Assembly (NCBI RefSeq): GCF_014652695.1
Contig: NZ_BMZH01000002.1
Span: 1 to 64,000 of the forward strand
DNA length: 64,000 bases
Reading direction: 5' to 3'
Origin: Algimonas arctica
GTDB lineage: Bacteria > Pseudomonadota > Alphaproteobacteria > Caulobacterales > Maricaulaceae
In this document: positions 52,764 through 62,481 of the stretch, in pieces
Layout: each line of letters begins with the position of its first letter
Numbering within the stretch: position 1 is the first letter of the stretch
Made by a program: the position numbers and the translations under genes
The notes under the pieces: generated by a model
What the model was told of the DNA's origin: nothing
The model's database searches: none
The model's input: only the letters and a program-made list of their open reading frames with translations

Positions 52764-53306
52764 TTAGCATCCTTTGCCGGCATACATGCCTTCCAGTTTG
52801 GCGCGCTCCAGCGTTGCTTTGTTCAATTCTTTTGCAGCCCTTTTCGCTTTCTTTTTCCCTGAGTTCGATACGCCGTCCATGGCCGCTTTCGCAAACAAGC
52901 CGCCGAAAGGCACTTTCCCGATGACTTGAGCTGCGCCGTTATGCATGGCGGCTTGGGTCGCGACTGACGCCACAGCCTGCCCCGCAACATTGTCACCCCC
53001 ATTGAGGATTTCATTCGCGGCGAGAATACGAGCGTCAACAGCGGCGACTTTTGTCGCAATCGCCTGACATTCCGGCGCCATATTAAGGCTGGCAATATTT
53101 GTGGTCGCTGCCGGCATCTCAATCGTTGTACTGGTTGTCGTTGTTTCCGTGACCATCGGCTGATCGCTTGCCATTTGTGCGGTGATCGCTTGTGATGCAG
53201 CCTTCTGGGCCATGGCCTTACCCAGGCCATTCGTGGTTGCGCCGCAAGCGGCTAGCGACAAAGTTGCCGTCGTTAAGAATAGAATTTTAATTGAAGTACT
53301 GACCAT
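52764..53306 (-). CDS. Small lipoprotein, hypothetical
   Basis: 180 aa. Signal sequence ends SLAAC. The mature part is Ala-, Lys- and Met-rich and mostly helical, with a Thr-rich stretch (TETTTTSTTIE), two cysteines beyond the lipid-Cys (PECQA and the final KGC) and a basic KKKAKRAAKELNKATLERAK segment. No family recognised. ATG 53306 has AGGAGAG 6 bp upstream. Confidence 0.8.
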   Translation of the reverse strand: MVSTSIKILFLTTATLSLAACGATTNGLGKAMAQKAASQAITAQMASDQPMVTETTTTSTTIEMPAATTNIASLNMAPECQAIATKVAAVDARILAANEILNGGDNVAGQAVASVATQAAMHNGAAQVIGKVPFGGLFAKAAMDGVSNSGKKKAKRAAKELNKATLERAKLEGMYAGKGC

Positions 53307-53459
53307 GTGATCTCTCCTGATGTGACACGCTATCTGATGTCTCACAGGCTAAGACTGTTATCGCGACACCACATCGTCAGAAGTGATTAAATTGAATGAC
53401 AAGGGCCGTTAGATTGTCGGGATTCAACGCCCCCGAACTCATTGAAAATTTTGACGCTG

Positions 53460-54812
53460 TTACACAATCGGCAGGGTGAGTTTGAAAAGAATCCGCTGGG
53501 GTGTCGGCTCTAATTCGAGAAAGCCATCATGACGGTTTGCAATTGACCGACTTAACGCGAGGCCGAGGCCATATCCCTTCTTCGCCGACATGTCAGGGTT
53601 CCGGAAAAAAGGCGTGAAAATATCGCGGGCTGCCTCCGCGCTGATCGGCGCTCCCCTATTGGACACACGAAGAACAGCAAATTCGCCTTCCCGTTTTAAA
53701 CTGATGCTTATCGCGGTCTCATCAAAGGCATATTTCAGGGCATTATCGAACAGGTTGGAGAGCAGACGGCCAAGTTGCGAACTGGATCCAAAGACGTGCA
53801 CATCGCGATCAATGCTGAGCTGCAAAGGTTTATTCTCATCTTCAGCCACAGGGTCGAAAAGATCAGCAATAGCCTCAACCAGTTGGCTGAAATCAATTGT
53901 TTCAAAACCCCGTTTGTCACCCTGTTGGGCATCAAGAGAAGAGATATCCAAAAGCCCGTCTAAAAGATTGATACAGTGTTTAAGCTCGTCTCGCGCTTGA
54001 TCGATCTCTTCATTGGGTCCGGCGTTGTTTTCAATCCTAAAAAGGCTCGCATCCAACCGGGTGAGAGGGGATCGCATTTCATGGGCAACCTGATCCGTGA
54101 CCCGCTTTCGAAGAGTCAAAAGCCGTCCGGTTCGGGCAATCATCGCATTGATATGCTCAGCCAAAACACTCAACTCATCCGCTTGACCAAGCGTGGACAA
54201 TCGCGCGTCGATATCACCGTCGCCGACCCGCGCGAATATACTATTCATCGTGGATAGACGTCTTCTGAGCCGCCTGACCGTTATAACAATCAAGATTAGC
54301 GATAGCCCGAGAATAGCCGCTACCCCTATAAAGTAATCTCGAAGACTCCCTGATAGTGCGCGGCGTTGCGCGGCCGTCTCACGCGCGACGTTTAAAACCT
54401 CACCTCCACTGAAGATCGTCGATCTCATCAGCAAAGGACCAAAACGCTCATCCGCAAGCGTGACAGTTTTCGTGATATCGGAGGCCCCGTCTGGAAGCGG
54501 GCCCAAGTCGCCGGCCAGTGTCTCTCCGCCTCTGGCGATGAAACTGTAATGCGCGCCAGCACGGGTCAAAGGGGTCAGGGTAAGCCGTTGATCAATTCCT
54601 GCAGACACAGCTTTAACGCCCGATCCGACGTAAATCTCAGCTAAGGCTGCCATCTCATCATTAATTTGATAAACGAGCTCTTGGTGAAGCGTGTTTTGAG
54701 TCCGCAATCCCGCCCAAAACATAATCACTGAAAACACGACGATAGGCACGAGGGTGAGCCCGAGTGTCAGCTTTGTAAAAAGCGACTGTCGATATGAGGG
54801 TCCGCCGAACAT
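53460..54812 (-). CDS. Sensor histidine kinase (OmpR-type system)
   Basis: 450 aa. TM1 ~15-37, a ~120-residue periplasmic sensor region, TM2 ~160-180. HAMP (~182-235) is followed by HisKA with VAHEMRSPLTRLDASLFRIE (His244) and an ATPase domain (LLSNLFDNALKYAF N-box, GYGLGLALSRSIANRH G2). It pairs with the response regulator 12 bp upstream. The stimulus is unknown; cell-envelope or peptide signals are typical. Confidence 0.92.
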   Translation of the reverse strand: MFGGPSYRQSLFTKLTLGLTLVPIVVFSVIMFWAGLRTQNTLHQELVYQINDEMAALAEIYVGSGVKAVSAGIDQRLTLTPLTRAGAHYSFIARGGETLAGDLGPLPDGASDITKTVTLADERFGPLLMRSTIFSGGEVLNVARETAAQRRALSGSLRDYFIGVAAILGLSLILIVITVRRLRRRLSTMNSIFARVGDGDIDARLSTLGQADELSVLAEHINAMIARTGRLLTLRKRVTDQVAHEMRSPLTRLDASLFRIENNAGPNEEIDQARDELKHCINLLDGLLDISSLDAQQGDKRGFETIDFSQLVEAIADLFDPVAEDENKPLQLSIDRDVHVFGSSSQLGRLLSNLFDNALKYAFDETAISISLKREGEFAVLRVSNRGAPISAEAARDIFTPFFRNPDMSAKKGYGLGLALSRSIANRHDGFLELEPTPQRILFKLTLPIV

Positions 54813-54824
54813 GAGATTGCGATA

Positions 54825-55517
54825 TTACCCGTCTGACAAAACGCCAAACCGATAGCCCAAACCTCTTACCGTTTCCAGCAGTGGCGCATCGCTGTTCTCA
54901 TCCAATTTTCTGCGCATACGACCAATATTGACATCAACGACATTCGTGCCCGGATCAAAGCTAAGGTTCCAAACATCACGCAAGAGCATGTCGCGAGTAA
55001 TCAAAGCCCCTTCATTATCTATAAAATACAAAAGCAGATCAAACTCTTTTGGGCTCAGCTTAAGATGCTTGCCACTGCGATGGGCCGTGCGCGCTTTTCT
55101 ATGGACTTCAAGATCAGAAAAAACTTGCAAGTCACGGCGCACTGTTCCGGTGGCCCGCCTTAACAGCGCTTCAGTCCGCGCAACAAGTTCAGCGGGTTCG
55201 AAAGGCTTGGCGAGATAATCATCGGCTCCGCGTTCATACCCTTCAATCTTATTTTCAGAATTCCCAAGTGCGGTGAGCATTAGCACAGGTGTTTCAATGC
55301 CCGCATTTCGAAGCGTTTCGACAAGATCTAACCCTTCCGCATCCGGCAACATTCGATCAAAAATAAGGATATCAAAATATTGAGCTTTGGCCCGCGCCAA
55401 CCCTGTCGCGCCGCAGGTCTCCAAAACGACCTGCCAGTTGGCGGCGTCTAGAATCGCGACTATGTGCGCGGCAATATCCGGTGTGTCTTCAACAACGAGA
55501 ACAGTCTTAGATCGCAT
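54825..55517 (-). CDS. OmpR-family response regulator
   Basis: 230 aa. Receiver 1-120 with acidic pair ED (10-11), phospho-acceptor Asp54 (LIFDRMLPD) and Lys in YLAKPFEPAEL. Winged-helix output 130-228 (LSPKEFDLLLYFIDNEGALITRDMLLRDVW, VDVNIGRMRRKLDE, LLETVRGLGYRFG). It is divergent from a secreted lipoprotein gene 92 bp away, a natural target. Confidence 0.93.
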   Translation of the reverse strand: MRSKTVLVVEDTPDIAAHIVAILDAANWQVVLETCGATGLARAKAQYFDILIFDRMLPDAEGLDLVETLRNAGIETPVLMLTALGNSENKIEGYERGADDYLAKPFEPAELVARTEALLRRATGTVRRDLQVFSDLEVHRKARTAHRSGKHLKLSPKEFDLLLYFIDNEGALITRDMLLRDVWNLSFDPGTNVVDVNIGRMRRKLDENSDAPLLETVRGLGYRFGVLSDG

Positions 55518-55608
55518 GGCGGGCCTCCTTAGATCGTCCGTTGACCGTAACTTTCTTCTTTACAAAACTTTGATTCTGCATCAAATTTATTTCGTTGGAG
55601 GCGAGAAA

Positions 55609-56268
55609 ATGGCCGTAAAAAAACCCGTTGGTTTGAGTATCGTCCCGATTGCATTGTGCGCTCTCATGGGGTGCCAAGCGTCGGCTGAAGAAATTGATGG
55701 CAAGACGACGTCCGCAGAAAATGCGGCGATTGTCGAGACACTTCCGGTTACCAACCCGAGCGTTCCCGAGACCCACAAACGCGTAATAGACTTGGTCGTT
55801 GCTGGCGAAAATGCGCGCGCCACGAATGATGTCAAAACGCTTCTTCAAACAGCGCAGACCTTGCGCGATATGGGCGCCCACCCCATCGCCGGAACAGAGG
55901 ATTTGGCCAAAAACTGGACGGTTATGGCGGAGACCATGCAGACAGATGACACCGCGCCTATTCCATTCCGAGGACGCATAAACGGTCCGGCTTATCGCAA
56001 GCAAAACCTTATTCCTGCAGGGTCTGATACGATTGAGGATATTTATTACGCCGCTGAGCTGGCTGAGTTGACGCTGGAGACGCTCAGTGGAACGCCCTTG
56101 TCTTGGTCGGTCTACGAGGCTGGCAGTGAACAGGATAAAATATGCCACTCTGTCGAAGAAACTAACACGCAATCTTGCCGTTTCACGCCACTCTGGACCG
56201 CGAAATACAAAATTCGTATTCTCAATGACTCCAGTCAAGCGGCTTCCTACCTCTTCATTACAAATTAG
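55609..56268 (+). CDS. Secreted lipoprotein with PPC-like C-terminal domain
   Basis: 219 aa. Signal sequence ends ALMGC. A helical stretch (~40-100) is followed by a beta-rich C-terminal part (~110-219): FRGRINGPAYRKQNLIPAGSDTIEDIYYAAELAELTLETLSG, with a likely disulphide pair in KICHSVEETNTQSC. The layout resembles bacterial pre-peptidase C-terminal (PPC) domains, but the match is loose. GGAGGCGAG precedes the ATG. The open frame extends upstream to 55387 across the regulator, which is not credible. Confidence 0.75.
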   Translation: MAVKKPVGLSIVPIALCALMGCQASAEEIDGKTTSAENAAIVETLPVTNPSVPETHKRVIDLVVAGENARATNDVKTLLQTAQTLRDMGAHPIAGTEDLAKNWTVMAETMQTDDTAPIPFRGRINGPAYRKQNLIPAGSDTIEDIYYAAELAELTLETLSGTPLSWSVYEAGSEQDKICHSVEETNTQSCRFTPLWTAKYKIRILNDSSQAASYLFITN

Positions 56269-56298
56269 ATCTCTATATGATCTATGCTGTCCGGCAGC

Positions 56299-56350
56299 AT
56301 GACAAACCCCGTTAAGTTGGCTCTCAAGTTAATCTAACGCGGTTTGTCAT
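56299..56350. repeat. 16-bp inverted repeat upstream of the PAS-LuxR gene
   Basis: ATGACAAACC-C-CGTTA / TAACG-C-GGTTTGTCAT: 16-bp arms with one mismatch around a 20-nt loop, 31 bp after the lipoprotein stop and 54 bp before the LuxR-type start. It has no T-run, so it may be an operator, an RNA stem-loop or a weak terminator. Confidence 0.55.
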
Positions 56351-56403
56351 TTGAACGGCATAGCTATTGTTCCTAGTCTTTCTTTAAGAAACACGAGGGA
56401 ACC

Positions 56404-57045
56404 ATGGTTGAATTATTAGAAAAATCACGATGCCGACCCTTGGGAAAACCCCTTAAATCAGATCACTTTTTCGAAGCCCTCATCACGAATATACCAACAC
56501 CTGTTTGCGTGATGAGGGATAATAAAACAGTGTTATTTTCTAATCCCGCGTTTCAGTCTTTACGCCAAAACAACGCGCTATTCTTGTCCGGGGCCAGCCT
56601 GACTTTGGTCGATAAACAGGCACAACGCGCTTATACCGACGCAATTGACGCCATCGTACGCGGGCACGCATCATCACAGACCCTCCTCGTCGGCGCGACA
56701 CAGGCGGCCACGGCTGTGTGGGTTACACTGACACAGGGCGATACACGCAACACCGTTATCTTGACCATAATATCGCCCGAATTGATCGACGCGGGACAAG
56801 AACCGTTAGCGTTACGCCTGCGAACGCAATTTGGTCTCACCGGTATGGAAACCCAATGTGCGTTACTGTTGGTGCGCGGACTCTCTGCCAGTGCCATCGC
56901 CAAACAGCGCGGTGTCTCACTCTCGACAATTCGCACACAACTTCGGGCGATTAGAGCCAAGATGTGCGTCACCTCGTCTCTGGCGGTTGCCACGCAAATA
57001 TCAAAATTGGCCATGCCTTTTGGTAGCGCAGCGTTATCACCATAA
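56404..57045 (+). CDS. PAS-LuxR-type transcription regulator
   Basis: 213 aa. Residues ~20-130 look like a PAS-fold sensor (LITNIPTPVCVMRDNKTVLFSNPAFQSLRQ). Residues ~140-205 are a LuxR/GerE HTH (FGLTGMETQCALLLVRGLSASAIAKQRGVSLSTIRTQLRAIRAKM). No LOV cysteine motif or AHL domain is seen. It is convergent with the CHAT lipoprotein gene, 37 bp between stops. Confidence 0.85.
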   Translation: MVELLEKSRCRPLGKPLKSDHFFEALITNIPTPVCVMRDNKTVLFSNPAFQSLRQNNALFLSGASLTLVDKQAQRAYTDAIDAIVRGHASSQTLLVGATQAATAVWVTLTQGDTRNTVILTIISPELIDAGQEPLALRLRTQFGLTGMETQCALLLVRGLSASAIAKQRGVSLSTIRTQLRAIRAKMCVTSSLAVATQISKLAMPFGSAALSP

Positions 57046-57082
57046 TTTTAGCGGCTTGGCCACGCTAGTCCATGCCTCGTCG

Positions 57083-60052
57083 TCAATTTCCGATGAGAAC
57101 GAACGGCGCCCAAATTGCAGGATGATTGGCGTCTGGAATGTCTTTGTTACGGCGTAGGTCCAATATTGCCTTTTGTAACGCTTCCGCTTTGCTCATTCCC
57201 GTCTGAGCATTCTGGACCGTATTAACGGTAAGGAAAGCCGCAGCATCATCCCGAACAGGCCAATGTGAGACTAAAAGCGAGTCTGCGCCGGCATAGAGAA
57301 ATGCACGGGTCAAACCCTCATAACTCGCAGCGCCTGTTTCATTCGGCGCGGCTGTGTTGCAAGCGGACAAAATAACCCAATCCGCATTCAGATTCAGTTT
57401 CGTGATTTCTGAGGATGTCAGAAATCCATCATCCTTTGCTTCGAGCCCGATATTGGAACGATTGAAAACAAGGGCGGGCTCATCAAGGCCTTCAATTTCA
57501 TCCGTCATAACCCCGTGGGTCGCGAACGCAAAAATATCGACAGTGTCCAGATCGAGCCGTTTGAACTTCGTTTCTGTCGAGTCGACTCCGCTCAAAAGAA
57601 TAGCCTTTTTGGCATTCAAGGCCTCGGCAATTTTATAAATTTCGTTTTTTGCGCCGGGTAAGGCGGGTAACGACTTAATGCCTTGACCGTCTGACACAGA
57701 TCGAGACGCCGCCATATCGGCCACCGTCAGGTCAGTGACATCAAAATCGCCGCTAACGCCGTTCATTGAGGGCGCATCCTGACCCGTCACCTTCTTTGAC
57801 CTGATACGCTTACCGCCAAATTTTGGGGATATTGATATCGCCATCCGGTCAATCAGATACTCCCCCTCTGGCTCATCCGTCTGCAGGAGGGTGAACGGAA
57901 GATCATCCAAGATAGCGGAAGGAATAATTTCGAGCGTGGTCTTACCGGCTAAAACGGATTGCATCGCCGTCGGAAATAACATCCCGTATAGACTCTGTGA
58001 GGCTTGCCCATCAAACGGGGCAGGCGTGCCGCCAAAACGCGGTAACGTCACGCTTGCTCTGACCCTGTCCGAGAGTGCATTGAGGTCAAGCGCGCGGCCA
58101 TCCAAAGCCGTAATTGTCACCTGGTTAGACGTGAGTGAAATCGCATAGAGACGATCTTGAAATGACAAATACCCGATTTGGACAACATTATCGTCCAGCT
58201 CATTTTGTAGCGCCCGAACAGGTTTTCCTGCCGCAGACAGTCGCGTAGATAGACTGTCTTCTATGTCAAATAGAGCGGATGTTTTCGCCGCGATGTCCGC
58301 CTCAAGACGGTCAATAAGGGTCTGTTGTTTTTTGAGAGGGTCTTCCTCTGCGGCCAACATCAAATCTGAATAGGTGCGTTCTGCGGACACTTTATCTTCT
58401 GCAAGGTCTTGAATCTCTATGAGAAGCTCTCGCGAAGACGGTTTGGAAATACTGTCGCGCAGCTGGTTTATTGTTACCGCGTTTCCGGCTGCGGACGAGA
58501 GCATATGCTGGGCGATCCGAAAACTAACCTCGTCATTTTCGGCGATGAGGGACGCCATAAAGAGGTAGCCGTAGATTTTCTTAATATAGATCGAATTGCT
58601 ATTGAGGCTGGCGGCACTGATGGAAGACACAAGATTCTTTGTCTCAACATCACCCAACAATGCCAGAAGACGGTCTTGCGTAAAGGATCCATCTTTCAAA
58701 GCCGCATCGACATAAATTTCTCGCGATTTCGCCAGCAAAATTTCGACGGACGTTTGCGCGTATAGTCGTGATTTATAGCTGTAGTTTTCCGTGATTACGG
58801 CTTTCGCCTCTTTATAGCGTTCGGCTTGAATCAGGTGATCCGCCAATAATTCTCGCGCGACAATTAGCTCTCTATTTTCACCTGAGTTGGACTTTTTAAA
58901 ATCTGTGACGACAATGGATTGTAGAGCAATCGCTATGCTCAAATCTTCGCTTGCAAAACTGGAAGCAATTTTTTGCCGTGCTAAAACCTCTTTATCGCTT
59001 CCCGCCCCCGATGTGTCTTCGAGCGTCGCGCGCGCGGCTTCCGCAAACTGGCGGGCGGGCTCATGCTGTCCGCGAGACAACAGGATTTGAGCCATAGAAA
59101 GTTGAAATGCGGCGGCTTGTTCTGATTTACGTCCATGCGCTGCGGACGCTATTCGAAGCGCTTTGCGTGTCACGCGCTCGGCCTCATTCAACTTGCCCTT
59201 TTCGGTCAATAATGCGCCCAAATTAGACAGGTTATTGGCGCCAAAGGGGTGGTCTTTGGGCAACAGCATCTCGATTTTTATGGCAGCTTTTCGAGCGGCG
59301 ACAATCGCCTCTTGGTCCCGACCGGCTTTCCGTAAATAGACTGGAAGGTTCGCATACCACAGGGCCGCAGTCGGGGGTGGGGGGCTCATTTTATCTGCAA
59401 GCTGGATCGCTTCGCCAATGTTAAATATGGCAGAGTCGTAGAGGGCCAACTCCATATCTGAGGCCGCGAGGTTATTAAACGCCGTGGCCAGTTCAGAGAC
59501 CACAGCCACTTGATTAAAGGGGTCGGCGAGCGCGTCAAATTCGGCTTTGCGGTAGTTCAAGACTAATTGAGCGTTCTTCCGGGCGTCTTCATGTCTGGAT
59601 AGATAATTATAGGCGACGCCAACATTGTTATATAGGCCCATCAAGTCTGACGTATAGTCCGGCCCTGCCTGTTCAATGATCGCAATTTGGTCTTCAAAAG
59701 CAGCAGCAGCCTTTGTGATGTTTCCGACGTAAAAATAAGTTTCGGCAATGTGCATCTCAATCACTGAAATTTCAGGATGCGGGTCCGGATAAATCGTCAG
59801 CAAATAATCTATTACGGATTGCCATGCCACGGCGCTGCCTGTGGGGTCTGAGCTGGCGTCAATCGCTTCCGCGACGGCCTTAAGGTCTTTAACCCTTTGT
59901 GTTTGAACGTCTGTCAGTTCGATTTTAGCGCATTGAACATCGTGACGACTGTCCGCAGCTTCGGGCGATATCGTAGCGGACGACGGCTCTTCCGCGTTCT
60001 GACAAGCCGTTAAAACAAGGCAGCTCGCTATCGTTATTCGCACTAGCCTCAT
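57083..60052 (-). CDS. TPR-CHAT domain lipoprotein (caspase-like protease)
   Basis: 989 aa. Lipoprotein signal ends LVLTAC. Residues ~55-560 hold repeated TPR-type helical pairs (ETYFYVGNITKAAAAFEDQIAIIEQ, NNLSNLGALLTEKGKLNEAERVTRKALRI). Residues ~690-989 are a CHAT peptidase domain with catalytic His846 in FAFATHG and Cys898 in VILSACNT, then VSHWPVRDD and a closing HPAIWAPFVLIGN. CHAT proteins are clan CD cysteine proteases related to caspases. A lipid-anchored periplasmic form with long TPR array is common in Caulobacterales-type bacteria, but its target is unknown. Confidence 0.9.
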   Translation of the reverse strand: MRLVRITIASCLVLTACQNAEEPSSATISPEAADSRHDVQCAKIELTDVQTQRVKDLKAVAEAIDASSDPTGSAVAWQSVIDYLLTIYPDPHPEISVIEMHIAETYFYVGNITKAAAAFEDQIAIIEQAGPDYTSDLMGLYNNVGVAYNYLSRHEDARKNAQLVLNYRKAEFDALADPFNQVAVVSELATAFNNLAASDMELALYDSAIFNIGEAIQLADKMSPPPPTAALWYANLPVYLRKAGRDQEAIVAARKAAIKIEMLLPKDHPFGANNLSNLGALLTEKGKLNEAERVTRKALRIASAAHGRKSEQAAAFQLSMAQILLSRGQHEPARQFAEAARATLEDTSGAGSDKEVLARQKIASSFASEDLSIAIALQSIVVTDFKKSNSGENRELIVARELLADHLIQAERYKEAKAVITENYSYKSRLYAQTSVEILLAKSREIYVDAALKDGSFTQDRLLALLGDVETKNLVSSISAASLNSNSIYIKKIYGYLFMASLIAENDEVSFRIAQHMLSSAAGNAVTINQLRDSISKPSSRELLIEIQDLAEDKVSAERTYSDLMLAAEEDPLKKQQTLIDRLEADIAAKTSALFDIEDSLSTRLSAAGKPVRALQNELDDNVVQIGYLSFQDRLYAISLTSNQVTITALDGRALDLNALSDRVRASVTLPRFGGTPAPFDGQASQSLYGMLFPTAMQSVLAGKTTLEIIPSAILDDLPFTLLQTDEPEGEYLIDRMAISISPKFGGKRIRSKKVTGQDAPSMNGVSGDFDVTDLTVADMAASRSVSDGQGIKSLPALPGAKNEIYKIAEALNAKKAILLSGVDSTETKFKRLDLDTVDIFAFATHGVMTDEIEGLDEPALVFNRSNIGLEAKDDGFLTSSEITKLNLNADWVILSACNTAAPNETGAASYEGLTRAFLYAGADSLLVSHWPVRDDAAAFLTVNTVQNAQTGMSKAEALQKAILDLRRNKDIPDANHPAIWAPFVLIGN

Positions 60053-60289
60053 ACTGCCCCCAGCAACCTATCGCGCTCTAAGACCCTTGATCTATAGATT
60101 CTCAATAATAGACACGTTTATCCCTAAGAGTAAGATAGGAAAATTTTATGATGATAAACACTGTCGGGGGAAGTCTGGGCGTTGCATCAGGACTTTTATT
60201 TCGGCGGCGATTGCCCGTCTGCTCTCGACTTTAATGGGTGCGTGCACACAAGCCCGCCATCCCACACCGCTAGAAATAGGACCGCGAAC

Positions 60290-61186
60290 ATGATGGACCG
60301 CCGCCAACTCGCACCCAACCTTGATATTTCCCGGATCGTCTACGGCCTTTGGCGGTTAACCGAAGACCCGAACCATACGCCGGCCTTGGCGCAGGCCAAA
60401 ATTGAATCCTGCCTCGCGCAAGGCATCACCACATTAGATCAGGCTGATATATACGGAGGTTATGCGTCTGAGGCAGCATTGGGCGACGTCTTCGGCGCGG
60501 CACCTGAACTACGCGACCACGTCGAAGTCGTCACCAAATGCGGGATCATCGCGCCCGTAGGCCGCTATGCCGACGCCCGCGTCAAATATTACGACACCTC
60601 GGCCGCGCATATCAACCAATCCGTCGAGACTTCCTTGCGCCTAATGAAAACGGATTACATTGACCTGCTCCTCCTCCACCGCCCAGACCCCTTTATGGAC
60701 CCGGAAGACACCGGCCCTGCACTCGACGCGCTGGTCACAAGCGGCAAAGTCAAAGCCGTTGGTGTGTCCAATTTTAAGCCGCATGATATGGCGCTCTTAT
60801 CAGCAGCGATGTCACAGCCGCTCGTGACCAATCAGATTGAGATCAGCCTGACGGCCAGTGAGAGTTTGACCAATGGAGATCTGGCCTATTTGCAGGCACG
60901 AAACATCCCCGCCATGGCTTGGTCCCCTTTGGGCGGTGGGACGCTGTTTAATCCCGAGAATGCGGACCTCTTGTCTCGCCTGCAAGCCTTAGGGACCGCC
61001 CACGGCACGGACGCCGCCACCATCGCTTATGCGTGGCTGCTCGCCCATCCGGCTGGCATTATCCCGATCGTCGGCACCAATTCGCTAGACAGGATCAAGG
61101 CCATTGGCGCCGCGTTCAATATTCATATGGACCGCGAAACGTGGTTCGAACTTTACAGTCTCGGCACAGGGCATGAGGTCCCGTAG
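60290..61186 (+). CDS. Aldo/keto reductase
   Basis: 298 aa, NADPH-dependent TIM-barrel oxidoreductase of the YdhF-like type. The tetrad appears as Asp/Tyr in TLDQADIYGGYASE, Lys in VVTKCGI and His in LLLHRPDPFMDPEDTG. The cofactor loop is GTNSLDRIKAIGAA. AGGA lies ~8 bp before the ATG; the frame could also start at 60293. The longer frame to 60182 is not credible. Substrate unknown; it lies upstream of galT and galK, which may hint at a sugar aldehyde. Confidence 0.88.
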   Translation: MMDRRQLAPNLDISRIVYGLWRLTEDPNHTPALAQAKIESCLAQGITTLDQADIYGGYASEAALGDVFGAAPELRDHVEVVTKCGIIAPVGRYADARVKYYDTSAAHINQSVETSLRLMKTDYIDLLLLHRPDPFMDPEDTGPALDALVTSGKVKAVGVSNFKPHDMALLSAAMSQPLVTNQIEISLTASESLTNGDLAYLQARNIPAMAWSPLGGGTLFNPENADLLSRLQALGTAHGTDAATIAYAWLLAHPAGIIPIVGTNSLDRIKAIGAAFNIHMDRETWFELYSLGTGHEVP

Positions 61187-61407
61187 AGACTTAAGAAGAG
61201 CCCGGCCTCCCACTTCCTCGTTGAGGCAAGCGTCTCTGTGCCCGACTTCATATAAAACGTGACACGTATGAATCTGCGCTGATCGAAGGTCCGCTCACCC
61301 TTGATGTCGGTATCTCAGCGGGGGCTTTGCTACGCGGTGTAACCAAGACGATACCCTTGCGGCGAAAAAGGTTTCATCCTCCAGCCCTTCCGCTTAAGAT
61401 TCGGCGT

Positions 61408-62481
61408 ATGGCCTTTACCACCCCGCTGCCAATGCCGATGCTAAGTGAGCCGATTTACCGTCGCGACTTTCAGAAACGTGATGGGCGATGGCTACAACTC
61501 TACGGCCTTAAGCCTCACGACTTGCCGCCCCTTCACGAAGATGATTTCGCCGTCGCGAAAGGCGGAGAGCTGCGGTATCATCCCTTGCGACGCGAGTGGA
61601 ACGTCTATGCGCCCCATCGCCAGAACCGAACGTTCAAACCGAGCGCCGCCGATGATCCGTTGGCCCCAACCCGCCCTAACGCGGCCGCCACAGAAATCCC
61701 TTTCGCAGACTTCGAACTCGCCGTGTTTGAAAACAAATTCACGAATTTTCATCATGAGGCGCCACCGACGCAAGACGTGGTAGGGGTTCCCAGCGCGACC
61801 GCAAAAGGACAATGCGATGTCGTTGTTTATACGCCGGACGCAATTGGAAACTTGTATTCGGTTGGTCAGGCCCGGCGAAAGCTTCTGCTCGCCGCTTGGG
61901 TGGATCGTTACAACTATCACTTTGCGCATGGCGCAGACTTTGTTCTGCCATTTGAGAGTCGGGGCGAACCCGTCGGCGTCACCCTGCATCATCCGCATGG
62001 ACAAATTTACGCGTTCCCCAATGTACCGAATGTTCAAGCCAACATGCAGCAAAGCTTTGAGGCCGGTTACGACCTCGCGCATGAAGTCGAGACATGGTCC
62101 GAATACGACGTCACCCGCGCAGGCGGTATCCGGGCGGTCTGCCCGCCATATGCCCGCTTCCCGTTCGAAGTCTGGCTCGTCCCTGAAACCCCTGTCAGAG
62201 GGCCTTGGGATTTCACCCCTGAGCAAGCCGAGGGGTTTGCTCATCTACTCGGCGACATAACTCGTCGCTACGACGCTCACTTCGAAGGTCCGACAGCCTA
62301 TATGTTGACCCTTCATGCCGCGCCGCGATCAGCAAAAGACTGGCAGTTCACCGCGCAGTTTTACCCGCTGCTGCGGGCGCCCGGGCGGATTAAATATTTA
62401 GCCAGTGTCGAGCAGGGCACTGGCATGTTTACCGTGGATGTTATGCCAGAATCCGCCGCATCAATTTTGAAAGCCCTTTGA
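61408..62481 (+). CDS. galT: Galactose-1-phosphate uridylyltransferase
   Basis: 357 aa, histidine-triad-like transferase of the Leloir pathway (UDP-glucose + Gal-1-P to UDP-galactose + Glc-1-P). The nucleophile motif is VTLHHPHGQIYAF (HPH). The N-terminal RRDFQKRDGRW, LRREWNVYAPHRQNRTF and FENKFTNF are typical. The frame is open to 61327, but ATG 61408 (MAFTTPLPM) gives the usual length. Its stop overlaps the galK start (TGATG). No galE or galM is seen in the window. Confidence 0.92.
   Translation: MAFTTPLPMPMLSEPIYRRDFQKRDGRWLQLYGLKPHDLPPLHEDDFAVAKGGELRYHPLRREWNVYAPHRQNRTFKPSAADDPLAPTRPNAAATEIPFADFELAVFENKFTNFHHEAPPTQDVVGVPSATAKGQCDVVVYTPDAIGNLYSVGQARRKLLLAAWVDRYNYHFAHGADFVLPFESRGEPVGVTLHHPHGQIYAFPNVPNVQANMQQSFEAGYDLAHEVETWSEYDVTRAGGIRAVCPPYARFPFEVWLVPETPVRGPWDFTPEQAEGFAHLLGDITRRYDAHFEGPTAYMLTLHAAPRSAKDWQFTAQFYPLLRAPGRIKYLASVEQGTGMFTVDVMPESAASILKAL

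Noticed and set aside
55387-55608. N-terminal extension of the lipoprotein across the response regulator gene
   Set aside because: It would overlap the regulator's coding start antisense and move the lipoprotein signal to an internal position.
55507-56238. 243-residue minus-strand frame opposite the PPC-like lipoprotein
   Set aside because: The plus-strand protein has signal peptide, lipobox and ribosome site; the antisense frame has none.
61492-62244. 250-residue minus-strand frame opposite galT
   Set aside because: galT motifs are unambiguous; the antisense frame is a shadow.
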